Counted from the stretch's first letter, positions 1 to 7,851 are shown. The stretch: DNA of 18,422 nucleotides from Scytonema sp. UIC 10036 (GCF_009725235.1 NZ_WJFC01000254.1:1-18422); one strand, 5' to 3'. The notes: a model not told the origin generated them from the letters alone. Program-made: numbers and translations.

Positions 1-3
1 GTT

Positions 4-420
4 GGAAGCATAATTTGTCCGAAACATAATTGGAAGCATATAGTGTCCTTTACTGCCAAGTTATGCTCCTAGTTACAACCCAAAATTCGTCAAGGTCTAG
101 AAGCATAAGTGTAGCTTAAAGGATAAGATGGCCGCTTTTAAAGGATAAAATGACCGCCCCAAGGAAGCTAGAATGCTTATTTTTCCGTTGCACATGATTT
201 GCAAGCGATCGCATTAAAATCTCTCAAATACACTTCCACCTTAGGTTTTGGACTGCGGCCACTTTATACTTTAAGAACGGCCACTTTTTCCTTTAAGTTA
301 CAATAAGCGAGTTATTGAAGTGCTGAAAGCCCGATAATTACGTTTTGAATTAGTCAAAAATTTCTGAGAAAAGAAGCATAATTTGTCCGCAGACGCAGAA
401 TGGAATCATAAAGCTTCCGC
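4..420. repeat. Iterated GAAGCATAA-type motif, probable mobile-element end
   Basis: A motif close to GGAAGCATAATTTGTCCG recurs in the same orientation at 4-21, 32-49, 98-115, 372-390 and, more degenerate, 402-420. A reverse-oriented partial copy (TTATGCTCC) lies at 61-69. Clustered, imperfect, same-orientation copies of an 18-20 bp motif are typical of transposase-binding sites in the complex ends of Tn7-like, Tni-type or IS21-like elements. No transposase is present, so the element identity is unknown and the reading is an inference. Confidence 0.45.
115..297. repeat. Two direct plus two inverted 21-bp repeats around a HIP1 site
   Basis: CTTAAAGGATAAGATGGCCGC at 115-135 is followed at once by a near-identical copy at 137-157. 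The same motif appears twice in reverse complement at 255-275 and 277-297; the best left/right pair matches at about 18 of 21 positions. The two pairs face each other across about 97 bp, and GCGATCGC lies close to the centre of symmetry. Paired subterminal repeats on both sides suggest the two ends of a deleted or miniature (MITE-like) element, possibly IS21-like. An operator or plasmid-type iteron site is the alternative. No coding potential was seen inside. Confidence 0.45.
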
Positions 421-890
421 AAGTACTAATTTTTTCTGTTGTTCAGTGAAGCTAGTGTGTTTTTTAAAACTTGTAAATACTTCCGCGCAAAGCGAGATAT
501 ATCAAAGCTGACAGCAACTAAGAATGGAGAATTTTACGTAGTGCCAACTTCCAAAACAATTATAAATAAGTGATGTTGGTAGCGGTCAGGTTAAGAAGAG
601 ATTATCGAAAAATCGGGAAACAATTTTCATTTCTAGTGATAGTCTAATTTATGACTGTGGCTTACGAGTTACGGCTGAGGAATTGTGGGGAAACGGTTCT
701 TTCGGACATAGCGTGCTAAATTTTCCGGAAAATTTATAATTATGCTTTATTTGCAAGGCTTACAGACACTTATAGTTTCAATTTTAGAAAAGAATACTGT
801 TATGAAGGGAATAATGGCTGTAATACAATTCAGGTAAGAGTTTTCCGCTAATTTTCTCCTAAAAATAGCACGCTAAGTACGCAAGAGCCA
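421..890. other. Gene-poor stretch with a short inverted repeat
   Basis: No recognisable gene. One short open frame runs to a TAA at 737-739 (about 57 codons from the preceding stop near 562). It has no ATG near its beginning and its translation resembles no family I know, so it is at most a remnant. A 9-bp inverted repeat, AGCGTGCTA at 710-718 and TAGCACGCT at 866-874, brackets about 150 bp and has AT-rich, TTTTCC-containing flanks on both sides. It could be the tip of a small mobile-element remnant. Confidence 0.3.
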
Positions 891-962
891 TTAATCCTGG
901 TTCATTTGCAGCTAATCCTGGTTTGGTCACTCCCTTAGTTGCAAATAATCCTGGTTGGAAAA
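891..962. repeat. Three copies of TAATCCTGGTT at the acyltransferase breakpoint
   Basis: The word TAATCCTGGTT occurs at about 892, 913 and 946, in one orientation, with spacings of roughly 21 and 33 bp. GCA or GCTAA-type flanks are partly shared. The array ends exactly where the truncated acyltransferase reading frame begins. Multiple direct repeats at a gene breakpoint fit the complex end of an inserted transposon. The motif differs from the two repeat families at 4-420. Confidence 0.4.
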
Positions 963-1671
963 AGTCTTGATTGCTGGTTTGAGCATTTATAATTGCAGGT
1001 CGCAACACTTACTGCTTGCTATACCCTTAGCTGCCATTGAAGCAAGTTTGCGACCGAGATGGCCTGGTTTCCAAAATCTCTATGACGACTGGGCAAACTT
1101 CTGTTTATACCTTTTATACTTTATTTACGGCTACCTCATTCCTTCTGACGCAAGATTTGGATATGCCATAGATAAGCATCTCACAATCGCTCTATCCTTG
1201 GCAGTTTCTTCTATGCTAGTTCTTTTTAGTTGTTGGGAAACTGGCATCCTGCCAGAGCAAGGCTACTCTCTGGGATACATCTTGTACCAAGTACTGCGGG
1301 GGTTTGACTCCTGGTTTTGGATTGTTGTCGTCGTAGGGTTAGGTCGAAGGTACTTGAATTTCAGCAGCAAGCTACTACAATATGCAAGCGCTGCTGCTTA
1401 TCCATTCTATTTACTTCACCAGACCGTTCTCGTAACAATTGGTTTCTATGTTGTGCATTGGAATGCAAACGTGATGGAAAAATTTTGGATTATCAGCACT
1501 ACGTCCCTAATTGCGACTATCGCCCTATCAGTCTACAGCTATCAGATCTGCTTTCGGTCAAGTCATCAGTTCGTATTAACAAAGATTCTAATATTCAAAA
1601 CCTCAACAAAAGAAATTATTAAGTTTTATGACTTCAGAAAAATCTCTAAAAATTCTCCTTCTAGCAGCTAA
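955..1671 (+). pseudogene. Acyltransferase family 3, 5'-truncated remnant
   Basis: The open frame encodes about 238 residues of hydrophobic, multi-spanning membrane protein. It includes the segment YPFYLLHQTVLVTIGFYVV (around residue 150), typical of the C-terminal half of acyltransferase-3 (OafA/MdoC-like) proteins. These membrane enzymes O-acylate glycans or lipids. Family members usually exceed 340 residues and carry catalytic histidine motifs in the first helices; that half is absent. The first possible start is a TTG inside the TAATCCTGGTT array, so the upstream part was probably replaced by a mobile-element end. The first 15 or so residues are not family-like. The frame ends inside the following CHAT gene, a 44-nt overlap, so its natural C-terminus may also be altered. 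Probably non-functional. Confidence 0.7.
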
Positions 1672-3856
1672 TCCTCAAAATACTTTACGTTTAGAGGAAG
1701 AAGTACAAGCAATTAAAGCTGTACTGAAACGAGGCAAAAACCGAGAGAGATTTGAAATCATTACTAAGTTTATAGTACGTGTAGATGACTTGCACCGCGC
1801 CCTTTTAGAATATGAGCCAAAGATTGTTCATTTTTTCGGACATGGATCGGGAGAGCATGGGCTTGCTCTTGAGGATTCCACAGGAATCACAAAGCTAGTC
1901 AGTCTTATATCTTTAGCAAAGCTATTTGAATTGTTTGCTAACTTGGTAGAGTGCGTGCTGCTTGATGGTTGTTATTCTGAAATACAAGCGAATGCGATCG
2001 CTCAAAATATTTCCTATGTGATTGGCATTAGCCGAGAAAGAGATTTTGCGGCTTTAGATTTTGCAGCTAGTTTTTATGATGCCTTGGCTACCGGGCGTTC
2101 AATTGAGGAAGCTTATCAATTTGGTAGTGCGGCGATCTCACTTAGAAGAGGAGATATTTCAGAATGCTTAACCCCAATACTTGTAAAGAGGGGTCAACTG
2201 AAATTACAAGAATATGACCGAGCCACAAAGCGCTATGAAGAAGAATTTTCACAAGCGGTACAGCAAGAATGTCCCCTGAGTGAGGAAAGCCGTCTGAGAT
2301 TAAATCGTTTGCGCTCAATTTTAGGAATTAGGAACGAAGATGCAGAAGCAATTGAAACCAGAGTAAACGATATTCAAGAGATGCGCCTAGCTCTGAAGTA
2401 CCAATCAATTAGAAATTATCAGCGCTTAGCACAAGCAATTCTACGACGAATAGGGGCTACAGATATAACTCCCATTTCATCTCCACAGTTTCCTGAAGGT
2501 AGTCTTTGGGATATGACTCTCCCCTCCACTGGTTTGCAAATCCCAACACAAAGCGCTATTTTTTATTTGAATCAAGAAACTGACTCTATACCCAATGACC
2601 AACTTCAACAAATTACTCAACAACGAGAAGGAGCTTTCTTAATTTGTGCCTCAGTAACTAATAATTGTCCTCATCGACTAACGCCATTACCAGTCATTTG
2701 GTTGAGTTCCTCATCTTTAATGGAAATGATTGCAACTCCAGATAAAGATCTACTTGTTTGGTTAGCTAGGTTTTTGTTTGGACAAATCAATATAGTCGCC
2801 TTACCAGGTATGCTACCGTATAAAACCAGAGGGATTGCTAAACTCTTTTTTGGACGTGAGAATGAATTGGCGCGCATAACCAGTGGCGATCAAAGAGGGG
2901 GAATTATTATTGGTGCTCACCGTAGTGGCAAAACCTCTTTTTTGGAGAAGCTGAAGGAAAAATTACAACAACGGTTCTGTAAGGTCATTGGTCCTCTAAC
3001 ATTTTTCGAGTTTCAGTCTTTTTTTAAAGACACATTAGATCCCTTAGGAAAAAGCTATTTCACAGGTATGAGCATACAAGATTGGTCTTCAGCTTTGAAA
3101 ATATTTAGTATAAATAACCCGGAGTGTCGCCTCATATTTCTGTTAGATGAAGTAGACAAAGTGATTCAAGAGGATATCAAAACTGGCTCGAATTTAGGAC
3201 AAATGATGCGAGCGTTGCAAAACGGAGGGTTCTGTGAGTTCTTTCTTGCTGGTCATGCAAAATTGCGCGAAGCAATTGCCATAGAAGGTGGACCATTTCG
3301 CAACTTTGCAGAAGAAATTACACTGACAGGACTCACACAAGAATCTGCAACAGACTTGATTCAGAGACCTATGAAATTATTGGGATTTGAGGTTTCCGAT
3401 CTTCAAGCTAATCGTATTTATCAAGGAACTGCAGGTGTAGCAGTCTTAATTCAAGAGTTTTGTCTTCAACTATTAGATGGTCTTCGTCAAAGTGGTGCAT
3501 CAGAAATCAATGATGCGATGATTGAAGAGGTTGAGGAATGCCCTGGTTTTCTGGATATTGTGTTCGATCATTATAAATATGGTCAAACATGGGATTCTAT
3601 AGCCATAACTCTCTTTACCGCTATGAATGGAGAGGTACAAAGAAAAGATATTACAGGAGTTTTTCAACAGTATGGAATAGATTTAAAAAGAGAGCAACTT
3701 GATAGAGCATTAGATTTTCTCTGCCGATTTGGGGTCTTGGAAAAATTCAGATATAGTTATTACCGCGTGTTATCTGGTTATTTAATTGATGCCATAAAAG
3801 CGAATGATCCTGAATCCCTTTTGGAATCAGAATTAGACAAAGGGAGGGTAGCCTAA
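1628..3856 (+). CDS. CHAT protease - AAA/STAND ATPase fusion
   Basis: A 742-residue protein and the first gene of a two-gene operon. Residues 8-185 form a CHAT (caspase-like, separase-related) protease domain with the expected dyad: His72 in FFGHGSG and Cys115 in LLDGCYSE. Residues 203-247 match a small helical module (EFxxAVxxECPLSEESRLRLNRL pattern) common in cyanobacterial multidomain signalling proteins. Residues 285-400 form an alpha/beta segment I cannot assign. An FFGRENEL box near 412 opens the ATPase, with Walker A GAHRSGKT at 429-436 and Walker B LIFLLDEVD with Asp507-Glu508, so ATP binding and hydrolysis look intact. A winged-helix-like region ends the protein. There is no signal peptide or membrane segment, so it should be cytoplasmic. 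Known for the families: CHAT proteases are activated effectors and STAND ATPases are switches. The inferred role is an ATP-gated protease in defence. The ATG start gives a CHAT N-terminus matching the second CHAT gene at 10423; no strong ribosome site precedes it. Confidence 0.88.
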   Translation: MTSEKSLKILLLAANPQNTLRLEEEVQAIKAVLKRGKNRERFEIITKFIVRVDDLHRALLEYEPKIVHFFGHGSGEHGLALEDSTGITKLVSLISLAKLFELFANLVECVLLDGCYSEIQANAIAQNISYVIGISRERDFAALDFAASFYDALATGRSIEEAYQFGSAAISLRRGDISECLTPILVKRGQLKLQEYDRATKRYEEEFSQAVQQECPLSEESRLRLNRLRSILGIRNEDAEAIETRVNDIQEMRLALKYQSIRNYQRLAQAILRRIGATDITPISSPQFPEGSLWDMTLPSTGLQIPTQSAIFYLNQETDSIPNDQLQQITQQREGAFLICASVTNNCPHRLTPLPVIWLSSSSLMEMIATPDKDLLVWLARFLFGQINIVALPGMLPYKTRGIAKLFFGRENELARITSGDQRGGIIIGAHRSGKTSFLEKLKEKLQQRFCKVIGPLTFFEFQSFFKDTLDPLGKSYFTGMSIQDWSSALKIFSINNPECRLIFLLDEVDKVIQEDIKTGSNLGQMMRALQNGGFCEFFLAGHAKLREAIAIEGGPFRNFAEEITLTGLTQESATDLIQRPMKLLGFEVSDLQANRIYQGTAGVAVLIQEFCLQLLDGLRQSGASEINDAMIEEVEECPGFLDIVFDHYKYGQTWDSIAITLFTAMNGEVQRKDITGVFQQYGIDLKREQLDRALDFLCRFGVLEKFRYSYYRVLSGYLIDAIKANDPESLLESELDKGRVA

Positions 3857-3858
3857 TG
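3841..3858 (+). promoter_or_regulatory. Strong ribosome-binding site with TAATG stop-start overlap
   Basis: GGGAGG (3842-3847) lies 8 nt before the ATG at 3856-3858. The upstream stop TAA (3854-3856) shares one base with this ATG. This is a classic arrangement for translational coupling and implies that the two ATPase proteins are made in a fixed ratio. Confidence 0.75.
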
Positions 3859-6108
3859 CCAATCCTGATTGAGCGTCTACAGTTGAGAAAAGATTTATGC
3901 GAAATTTTAAAATCCGATTATGTTGCATTATTAGGTCAACGTGGTAGTGGTAGTAGAACACTGATTCATTTGATGACCACGCATACCTCTCCTTTACCTA
4001 GTATGAAATTCCTTGCTGTTGCTCTCCCTCAAGGAGTCCAAGACAGCGAACAATTCATGGAGAGATTCCTCAATAACTTGATTGATGCATCTACCCAAAT
4101 TCCTCCACAACCAGAATTAACCGACAAAGTTAGGCAAACCCTCAAGCAAGAAGCAGAATTTTCTGTTGTCTTTCGCCTGAGAAGTGTTTTGGATGTTTTG
4201 GGCAAAAATTCTGCTACGAATTATTTGGTTATTGTTTTACACGCTTTAGCTGATATCTCAGAGCAACCATTAAAAGACTTGCTCATCTTACTACGTGAAT
4301 ATCACAAGCAGATAGGAATTCCTAACTTAGGTGGGGAAAAATTACGTTTTTTGGTAGTAGGAGGTGTTCGTTTATGGAATCTTTGCTGTCATAAGCCTTC
4401 TGATTTTGAATCTCCTTTCAATATTGCCAAACGATATTTTATTGGGGGTCTTTCTTACAAGGAGGTTCAAAGTCAATTTAACGATCTGAAAATTGAGCAA
4501 GCCATAAAGTTAACCGATCTGACTGATGGAGTTCCTTCATTGATTGACTTGATTAGTCAGGAAGCAGAAGATTTTGAAGATTTATCTAGTTGTTTTGGTC
4601 CTCTAGAAAATAGTTGGAACTCATTGTCAGATGCGGCTCAAGCAGCTTTAATAAACTTAGCAAAAATTGCTCAAATTTTTCCTGGCTGTCAACTGGATTT
4701 TGAATGTCCGCAAATTCCCAAGTTTTCCGATCTAACAGTTTGGCAAGAAGCATTTTGGGGAGGTTTTTTAAGGCTAAGACATCGGAAATTAACATGGCGA
4801 TCGCCCATCCATCAAGCATTTATCATGACTCAAGCAGAGATCCAGGAAGATATTTGTAAATCTACCCTACTCAGAAATAGTTTGCTAGAACGAGTCACGG
4901 GCTTAGAAAATGCTTTTAAAAGTTTAATGAATACGAAAGCGTTAGCTGAATGTATCGAAGAATTAGTTTCTCTTTCTTTACATTCAAGTAATGTTGAATT
5001 AGTTTCGTTGCTAGAGATGATGCTAGAACGCAAGCCGAGAGACGCTATCTTGATGGAGTTAAAAAACATAGCAGTAAAATCTTTGAACCCATGGATTAAA
5101 GATTTAACAAAATTGACAACAGAGCCTCCAGCATCTTTTAACAAACGGCTCATTGAGGCTATGATGCTCGGTTCTACTTGTGACATTAGGATGGGTACTA
5201 AACAACAGGTCTTTCTTCCAATTTTTAATGATAGTATTATTCCATATAATTCCGAGCAAGAACTACCAGATTATCAAGAAGAAGAGCAACCTTGGTTTAT
5301 TCAAGATCTTCCAAAAACTACAGCGATCGCTTCAGAAGAGTCAGAAACTTATCAAGAAAAAATTGAAGTGGTGATTATTACAGCAACAGATGTAGAACTT
5401 AAGGCAGTAACTCGCTATCTCAAACCTTTTCCACCTCGAAAGAGAGTACTACTACTATACTCGGGGGCTGAGACATATTATCTAGGAAAATTTGGGGCTT
5501 TTCCCACCGTAGTTACCAAGTGTCGCATGGGTGCAATTGGAGAAGGATCGGTTATTCTGGCTACAGAACAAGCTCAACGTCTATGGCATCCAAAGGCAGT
5601 TATTATGGTTGGTATTGCATTTGGTAAAGATGTAACCAAGCAAAAAATTGCTGATGTATTAGTAGCTTCTAAAATAATTTCTTACGAACAGCAAAGCATT
5701 GGAGAAGAGATAACTCATCGTGGTAGCATTCCCCCTAGTAATACTATATTACTGAATCGATTTGAAAATTCACAAAATTGGAAATTTTTACGTCCTGATG
5801 GTTCATATTCCCAGGTGATTTCTGGTTCTATTTTATCGGGTGAAAAATTAGTAGATAACCCGGAATTCAAAGCAAAGCTTTTTCAGACTTTTCCAGACGC
5901 AATTGGTGGAGAAATGGAAGGAGCCGGTCTTTGCGCTGCTTCAGGACGTATGGGTACAGCGTGGATTCTAGTTAAATCTATTTGTGACTGGGCAGATGGA
6001 AAAAAAGATGATAAGCATCAAGCTTTAGCTGCAGCCGCAGCCGCTTCATTAGTTCATTATGTGCTATCTCAATCAACTGTTTTGAACGGGTTGAACAAAA
6101 TTGCCTGA
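3856..6108 (+). CDS. Degenerate STAND/AAA ATPase fused to PNP (nucleoside phosphorylase-like) effector
   Basis: A 750-residue protein. Residues 1-330 follow the layout of an AAA/STAND ATPase with a winged-helix end, but the nucleotide motifs are broken. The P-loop reads GQRGSGSRT (Lys missing) near residues 28-36, and the Walker B position reads YLVIVLHALAD, without the Asp/Glu pair. A helical linker follows (about 330-500). Residues 505-740 are a PNP/UDP-phosphorylase superfamily domain (MTAN-like) beginning VVIITATDVELKAV, with the MEGAG motif (Glu688) and the CDWADG motif (Asp711), the usual active-site Glu and base-binding Asp. Family knowledge: these domains cleave N-glycosidic bonds of nucleosides or nucleotides, and related phage-defence effectors cleave ATP to adenine and ribose triphosphate. 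Inference: this is the toxic arm, controlled through its ATPase-competent partner upstream. The last codon and stop lie within a foreign SMP-30 fragment. A catalytically dead ATPase or a DNA artefact are the alternatives for the missing Lys; the lost Walker B as well favours true degeneration. Confidence 0.87.
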   Translation: MPILIERLQLRKDLCEILKSDYVALLGQRGSGSRTLIHLMTTHTSPLPSMKFLAVALPQGVQDSEQFMERFLNNLIDASTQIPPQPELTDKVRQTLKQEAEFSVVFRLRSVLDVLGKNSATNYLVIVLHALADISEQPLKDLLILLREYHKQIGIPNLGGEKLRFLVVGGVRLWNLCCHKPSDFESPFNIAKRYFIGGLSYKEVQSQFNDLKIEQAIKLTDLTDGVPSLIDLISQEAEDFEDLSSCFGPLENSWNSLSDAAQAALINLAKIAQIFPGCQLDFECPQIPKFSDLTVWQEAFWGGFLRLRHRKLTWRSPIHQAFIMTQAEIQEDICKSTLLRNSLLERVTGLENAFKSLMNTKALAECIEELVSLSLHSSNVELVSLLEMMLERKPRDAILMELKNIAVKSLNPWIKDLTKLTTEPPASFNKRLIEAMMLGSTCDIRMGTKQQVFLPIFNDSIIPYNSEQELPDYQEEEQPWFIQDLPKTTAIASEESETYQEKIEVVIITATDVELKAVTRYLKPFPPRKRVLLLYSGAETYYLGKFGAFPTVVTKCRMGAIGEGSVILATEQAQRLWHPKAVIMVGIAFGKDVTKQKIADVLVASKIISYEQQSIGEEITHRGSIPPSNTILLNRFENSQNWKFLRPDGSYSQVISGSILSGEKLVDNPEFKAKLFQTFPDAIGGEMEGAGLCAASGRMGTAWILVKSICDWADGKKDDKHQALAAAAAASLVHYVLSQSTVLNGLNKIA

Positions 6109-6356
6109 TGAGAAAAATCTGTATGTCAATGACCCGGAAAAAAGTCACATTCGCGTCTTTGATGTCAAGCCGAATGGGACTCTAGAAAACGGGCAATTTT
6201 TCACCCTCTGGGAAACTATTGGGTAAGATTGAGGTGTCAGAGGTTTCCACCAATGTCGCATGGGGCGATCGCGACTATAAGTCACTCTACATTACCGCGA
6301 CCACCAGTCTTTATCGTATCTGACTCAATATTGCAGGCATAAAACCAGGTCAATAA
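6104..6356 (+). pseudogene. SMP-30/gluconolactonase remnant with internal deletion, frameshift and stop
   Basis: From 6104 the frame reads PDEKNLYVNDPEKSHIRVFDV and on to LWETIG before TAA at 6224. Shifted by one base from 6225 it reads KIEVSEVSTNVAWGD, then YKSLYITATTSLYRI, a TGA at 6318-6320, then LNIAGIKPGQ and a stop at 6354-6356. These blocks are the typical final third of SMP-30/gluconolactonase-type beta-propeller lactonases. The segment that should lie between the two blocks is missing, and an Arg codon has become TGA. The 5' part of the gene is absent, and the fragment starts exactly at the end of the upstream PNP gene, so it marks a rearrangement breakpoint. It lies between two inverted PNP copies. 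Confidence 0.75.
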
Positions 6357-6383
6357 TTTAAGCGTAATTCATTTATAACTTGT

Positions 6384-7574
6384 TTAAAAAGACACATTAC
6401 GTAATTTAGGGTTACCGGGATTATCTCTTTTTGCAGCTTCTAAAAGTTCTATGAGTTTTCCCTGAGCTTTTGCATACTCAATTAAACTAAACACAATTTC
6501 TTCATAATTGTTTCCACCAGCTATTCGATCTAATTCCCAATCTAACTCATAACTCAGCATCATCTTTAAAGCGTTTTGACTGGGAAAAGCATCCATTAAA
6601 GCCTCACAAAATTGTTTTCTTTGAGAACCTGCTAATTTGCCAGAGTGAGAGTTGTTACTTATTGGTCTATTGCCATCTGCCAGTTTTTGAGAGAGAACAT
6701 TTGCCTGAGGTTCGCCTCCTGACTTTTTAATCGAACTAAGTACAGTTTTTTGGGACAACACATGATGCACTAGTGAAGCCGCCGCCGCCGCCGCCATTGG
6801 CTGATGTTTTTTGTGTTTTTTTCCATCTCCCCAATCGCAGATGGACTTGACTAAAATCCATGCTGTACCTACACGCCCTGATGCTGCACAGAGTCCGGCT
6901 CCTTCCATTTCTCCTCCTACTGCTTGGGGAAATTGCTGAAATAACTGAGCTTTGAAATCTGGATTATCAACTAACTTTTCCCCAGATAAAATGGAACCGA
7001 CAATCAGGTTGCAATGTGAACCGTCGGGACGAGTGAACTTCCAGTTTTGAGCGTTTTCAAAACGATTGAGCAATGTTGTGTTACTTGGTGGAATGCTACC
7101 GCGATAAACAATTTCTTCTCCAACGCGCTGCTGTTCGTAGGAGATAATCTGGGAAGCAACCAGTACATCGGCTATCTTTTGCTTGTTTGGGTCTTTACCG
7201 AAGGCAATCCCAACCATAATCATTGCTCTAGGACTCCACAAACGTTGTGCTTGCTCGGTTGCTAGAATCACTGAACCCTCGCCAATCGACCCCATGCGAC
7301 ATTTGGTAACCACAGTTTTGTACTCACCAAATTTTCCTAAATAGTAAGTTTCGGGTCCAACATATGCCAAGAAAACTTTTTTCTTGCGAGGATAGGGCTT
7401 GAGCAACTTCGCCACCGCTTTCAGTTCTACGTCTGTAGCAGTCATGATAACAACATCAATTTCCTGTTTAAGCGACTGACATTGATTTTCATCAATTTCT
7501 TGGGTTTCTGGGAGATTGGGTGCATACCAAGATTGCTTCTCAATCTCATAGTTTTGCTCTCCGTGACTCATCAT
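6384..7574 (-). CDS. PNP (nucleoside phosphorylase-like) effector with C-terminal EAD1
   Basis: A 396-residue protein counted from the ATG at 7574, which follows GTGAGG; a second ATG follows at once at 7571. Residues 40-275 are a PNP/UDP-phosphorylase superfamily domain with Glu224 in MEGAG and Asp247 in CDWGDG, about four-fifths identical by eye to the C-terminal domain of the gene at 3856. Similarity extends upstream into the linker (IEKQSWYAPNLPET against EEEQPWFIQDLPKT). The last 80 residues (from RKQFCEALMDAFPS to AAKRDNPGNPKL) match Effector-Associated Domain 1, a small helical adaptor. Family knowledge: EADs couple effectors to receptors carrying the same EAD. Inference: a nucleoside- or nucleotide-degrading effector recruited by an EAD1-bearing sensor; no second EAD1 is visible in this window. 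A frame open as far as 7658 is unlikely to be used, because its residues share nothing with the homologue. Confidence 0.87.
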   Translation of the reverse strand: MMSHGEQNYEIEKQSWYAPNLPETQEIDENQCQSLKQEIDVVIMTATDVELKAVAKLLKPYPRKKKVFLAYVGPETYYLGKFGEYKTVVTKCRMGSIGEGSVILATEQAQRLWSPRAMIMVGIAFGKDPNKQKIADVLVASQIISYEQQRVGEEIVYRGSIPPSNTTLLNRFENAQNWKFTRPDGSHCNLIVGSILSGEKLVDNPDFKAQLFQQFPQAVGGEMEGAGLCAASGRVGTAWILVKSICDWGDGKKHKKHQPMAAAAAASLVHHVLSQKTVLSSIKKSGGEPQANVLSQKLADGNRPISNNSHSGKLAGSQRKQFCEALMDAFPSQNALKMMLSYELDWELDRIAGGNNYEEIVFSLIEYAKAQGKLIELLEAAKRDNPGNPKLRNVSF

Positions 7575-7851
7575 CCTCACTAAGCTGAAAGAATCAAAAC
7601 TTTTCCATGACTTACACAACTGGCATAAAGTGTGAGTGGGCAAACAGCCATGCAGCAAGAAAAATTAGACCAAACACATATGAATTTTCTAAGTGTTGTG
7701 CTAAGTGAGTAAGAGTATAGTTGATTTGACTGCTCAAGTAAATATTGGCAATAATCTAACTTTGTAAAGTTCATCAACACGTTAAGCCTTACGCAAAGAA
7801 ACCGGATTTCTCGACTCTTACAAATCATTCAAGATTGCTATACTTCCGGAA
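7575..7851. other. Intergenic, AT-rich, with a small palindrome
   Basis: No credible gene. AAAGAAACCGGATTTCT at 7796-7812 contains the near-palindrome AGAAA-CCGG-ATTTCT, a small inverted repeat of the kind scattered through filamentous cyanobacterial genomes. The stretch must hold the promoter of the PNP-EAD1 gene, which starts at 7574, and probably the terminator zone of any gene read leftwards from the FGE gene. No clear -35/-10 pair was found. Confidence 0.35.

Noticed and set aside
4..420. Short clustered repeats as a possible CRISPR array or leader
   Set aside because: Repeat spacing is irregular, copies are imperfect, and two families occur partly in inverted orientation; no cas gene is nearby.
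1317..1622. Plus-strand frame of ~101 codons inside the acyltransferase remnant
   Set aside because: Out-of-frame shadow; the overlapping frame carries the recognisable membrane-protein homology.
6778..6796. GCC trinucleotide tract as an unstable microsatellite
   Set aside because: It encodes an alanine run conserved in the paralogous PNP domain with different codons, so it is under protein-level constraint.
7580..7828. Minus-strand frame of ~82 codons between the FGE and PNP-EAD1 genes
   Set aside because: Low-complexity, Cys/Ser/Leu-rich translation with no family resemblance; it overlaps the expected upstream region of the PNP-EAD1 gene.
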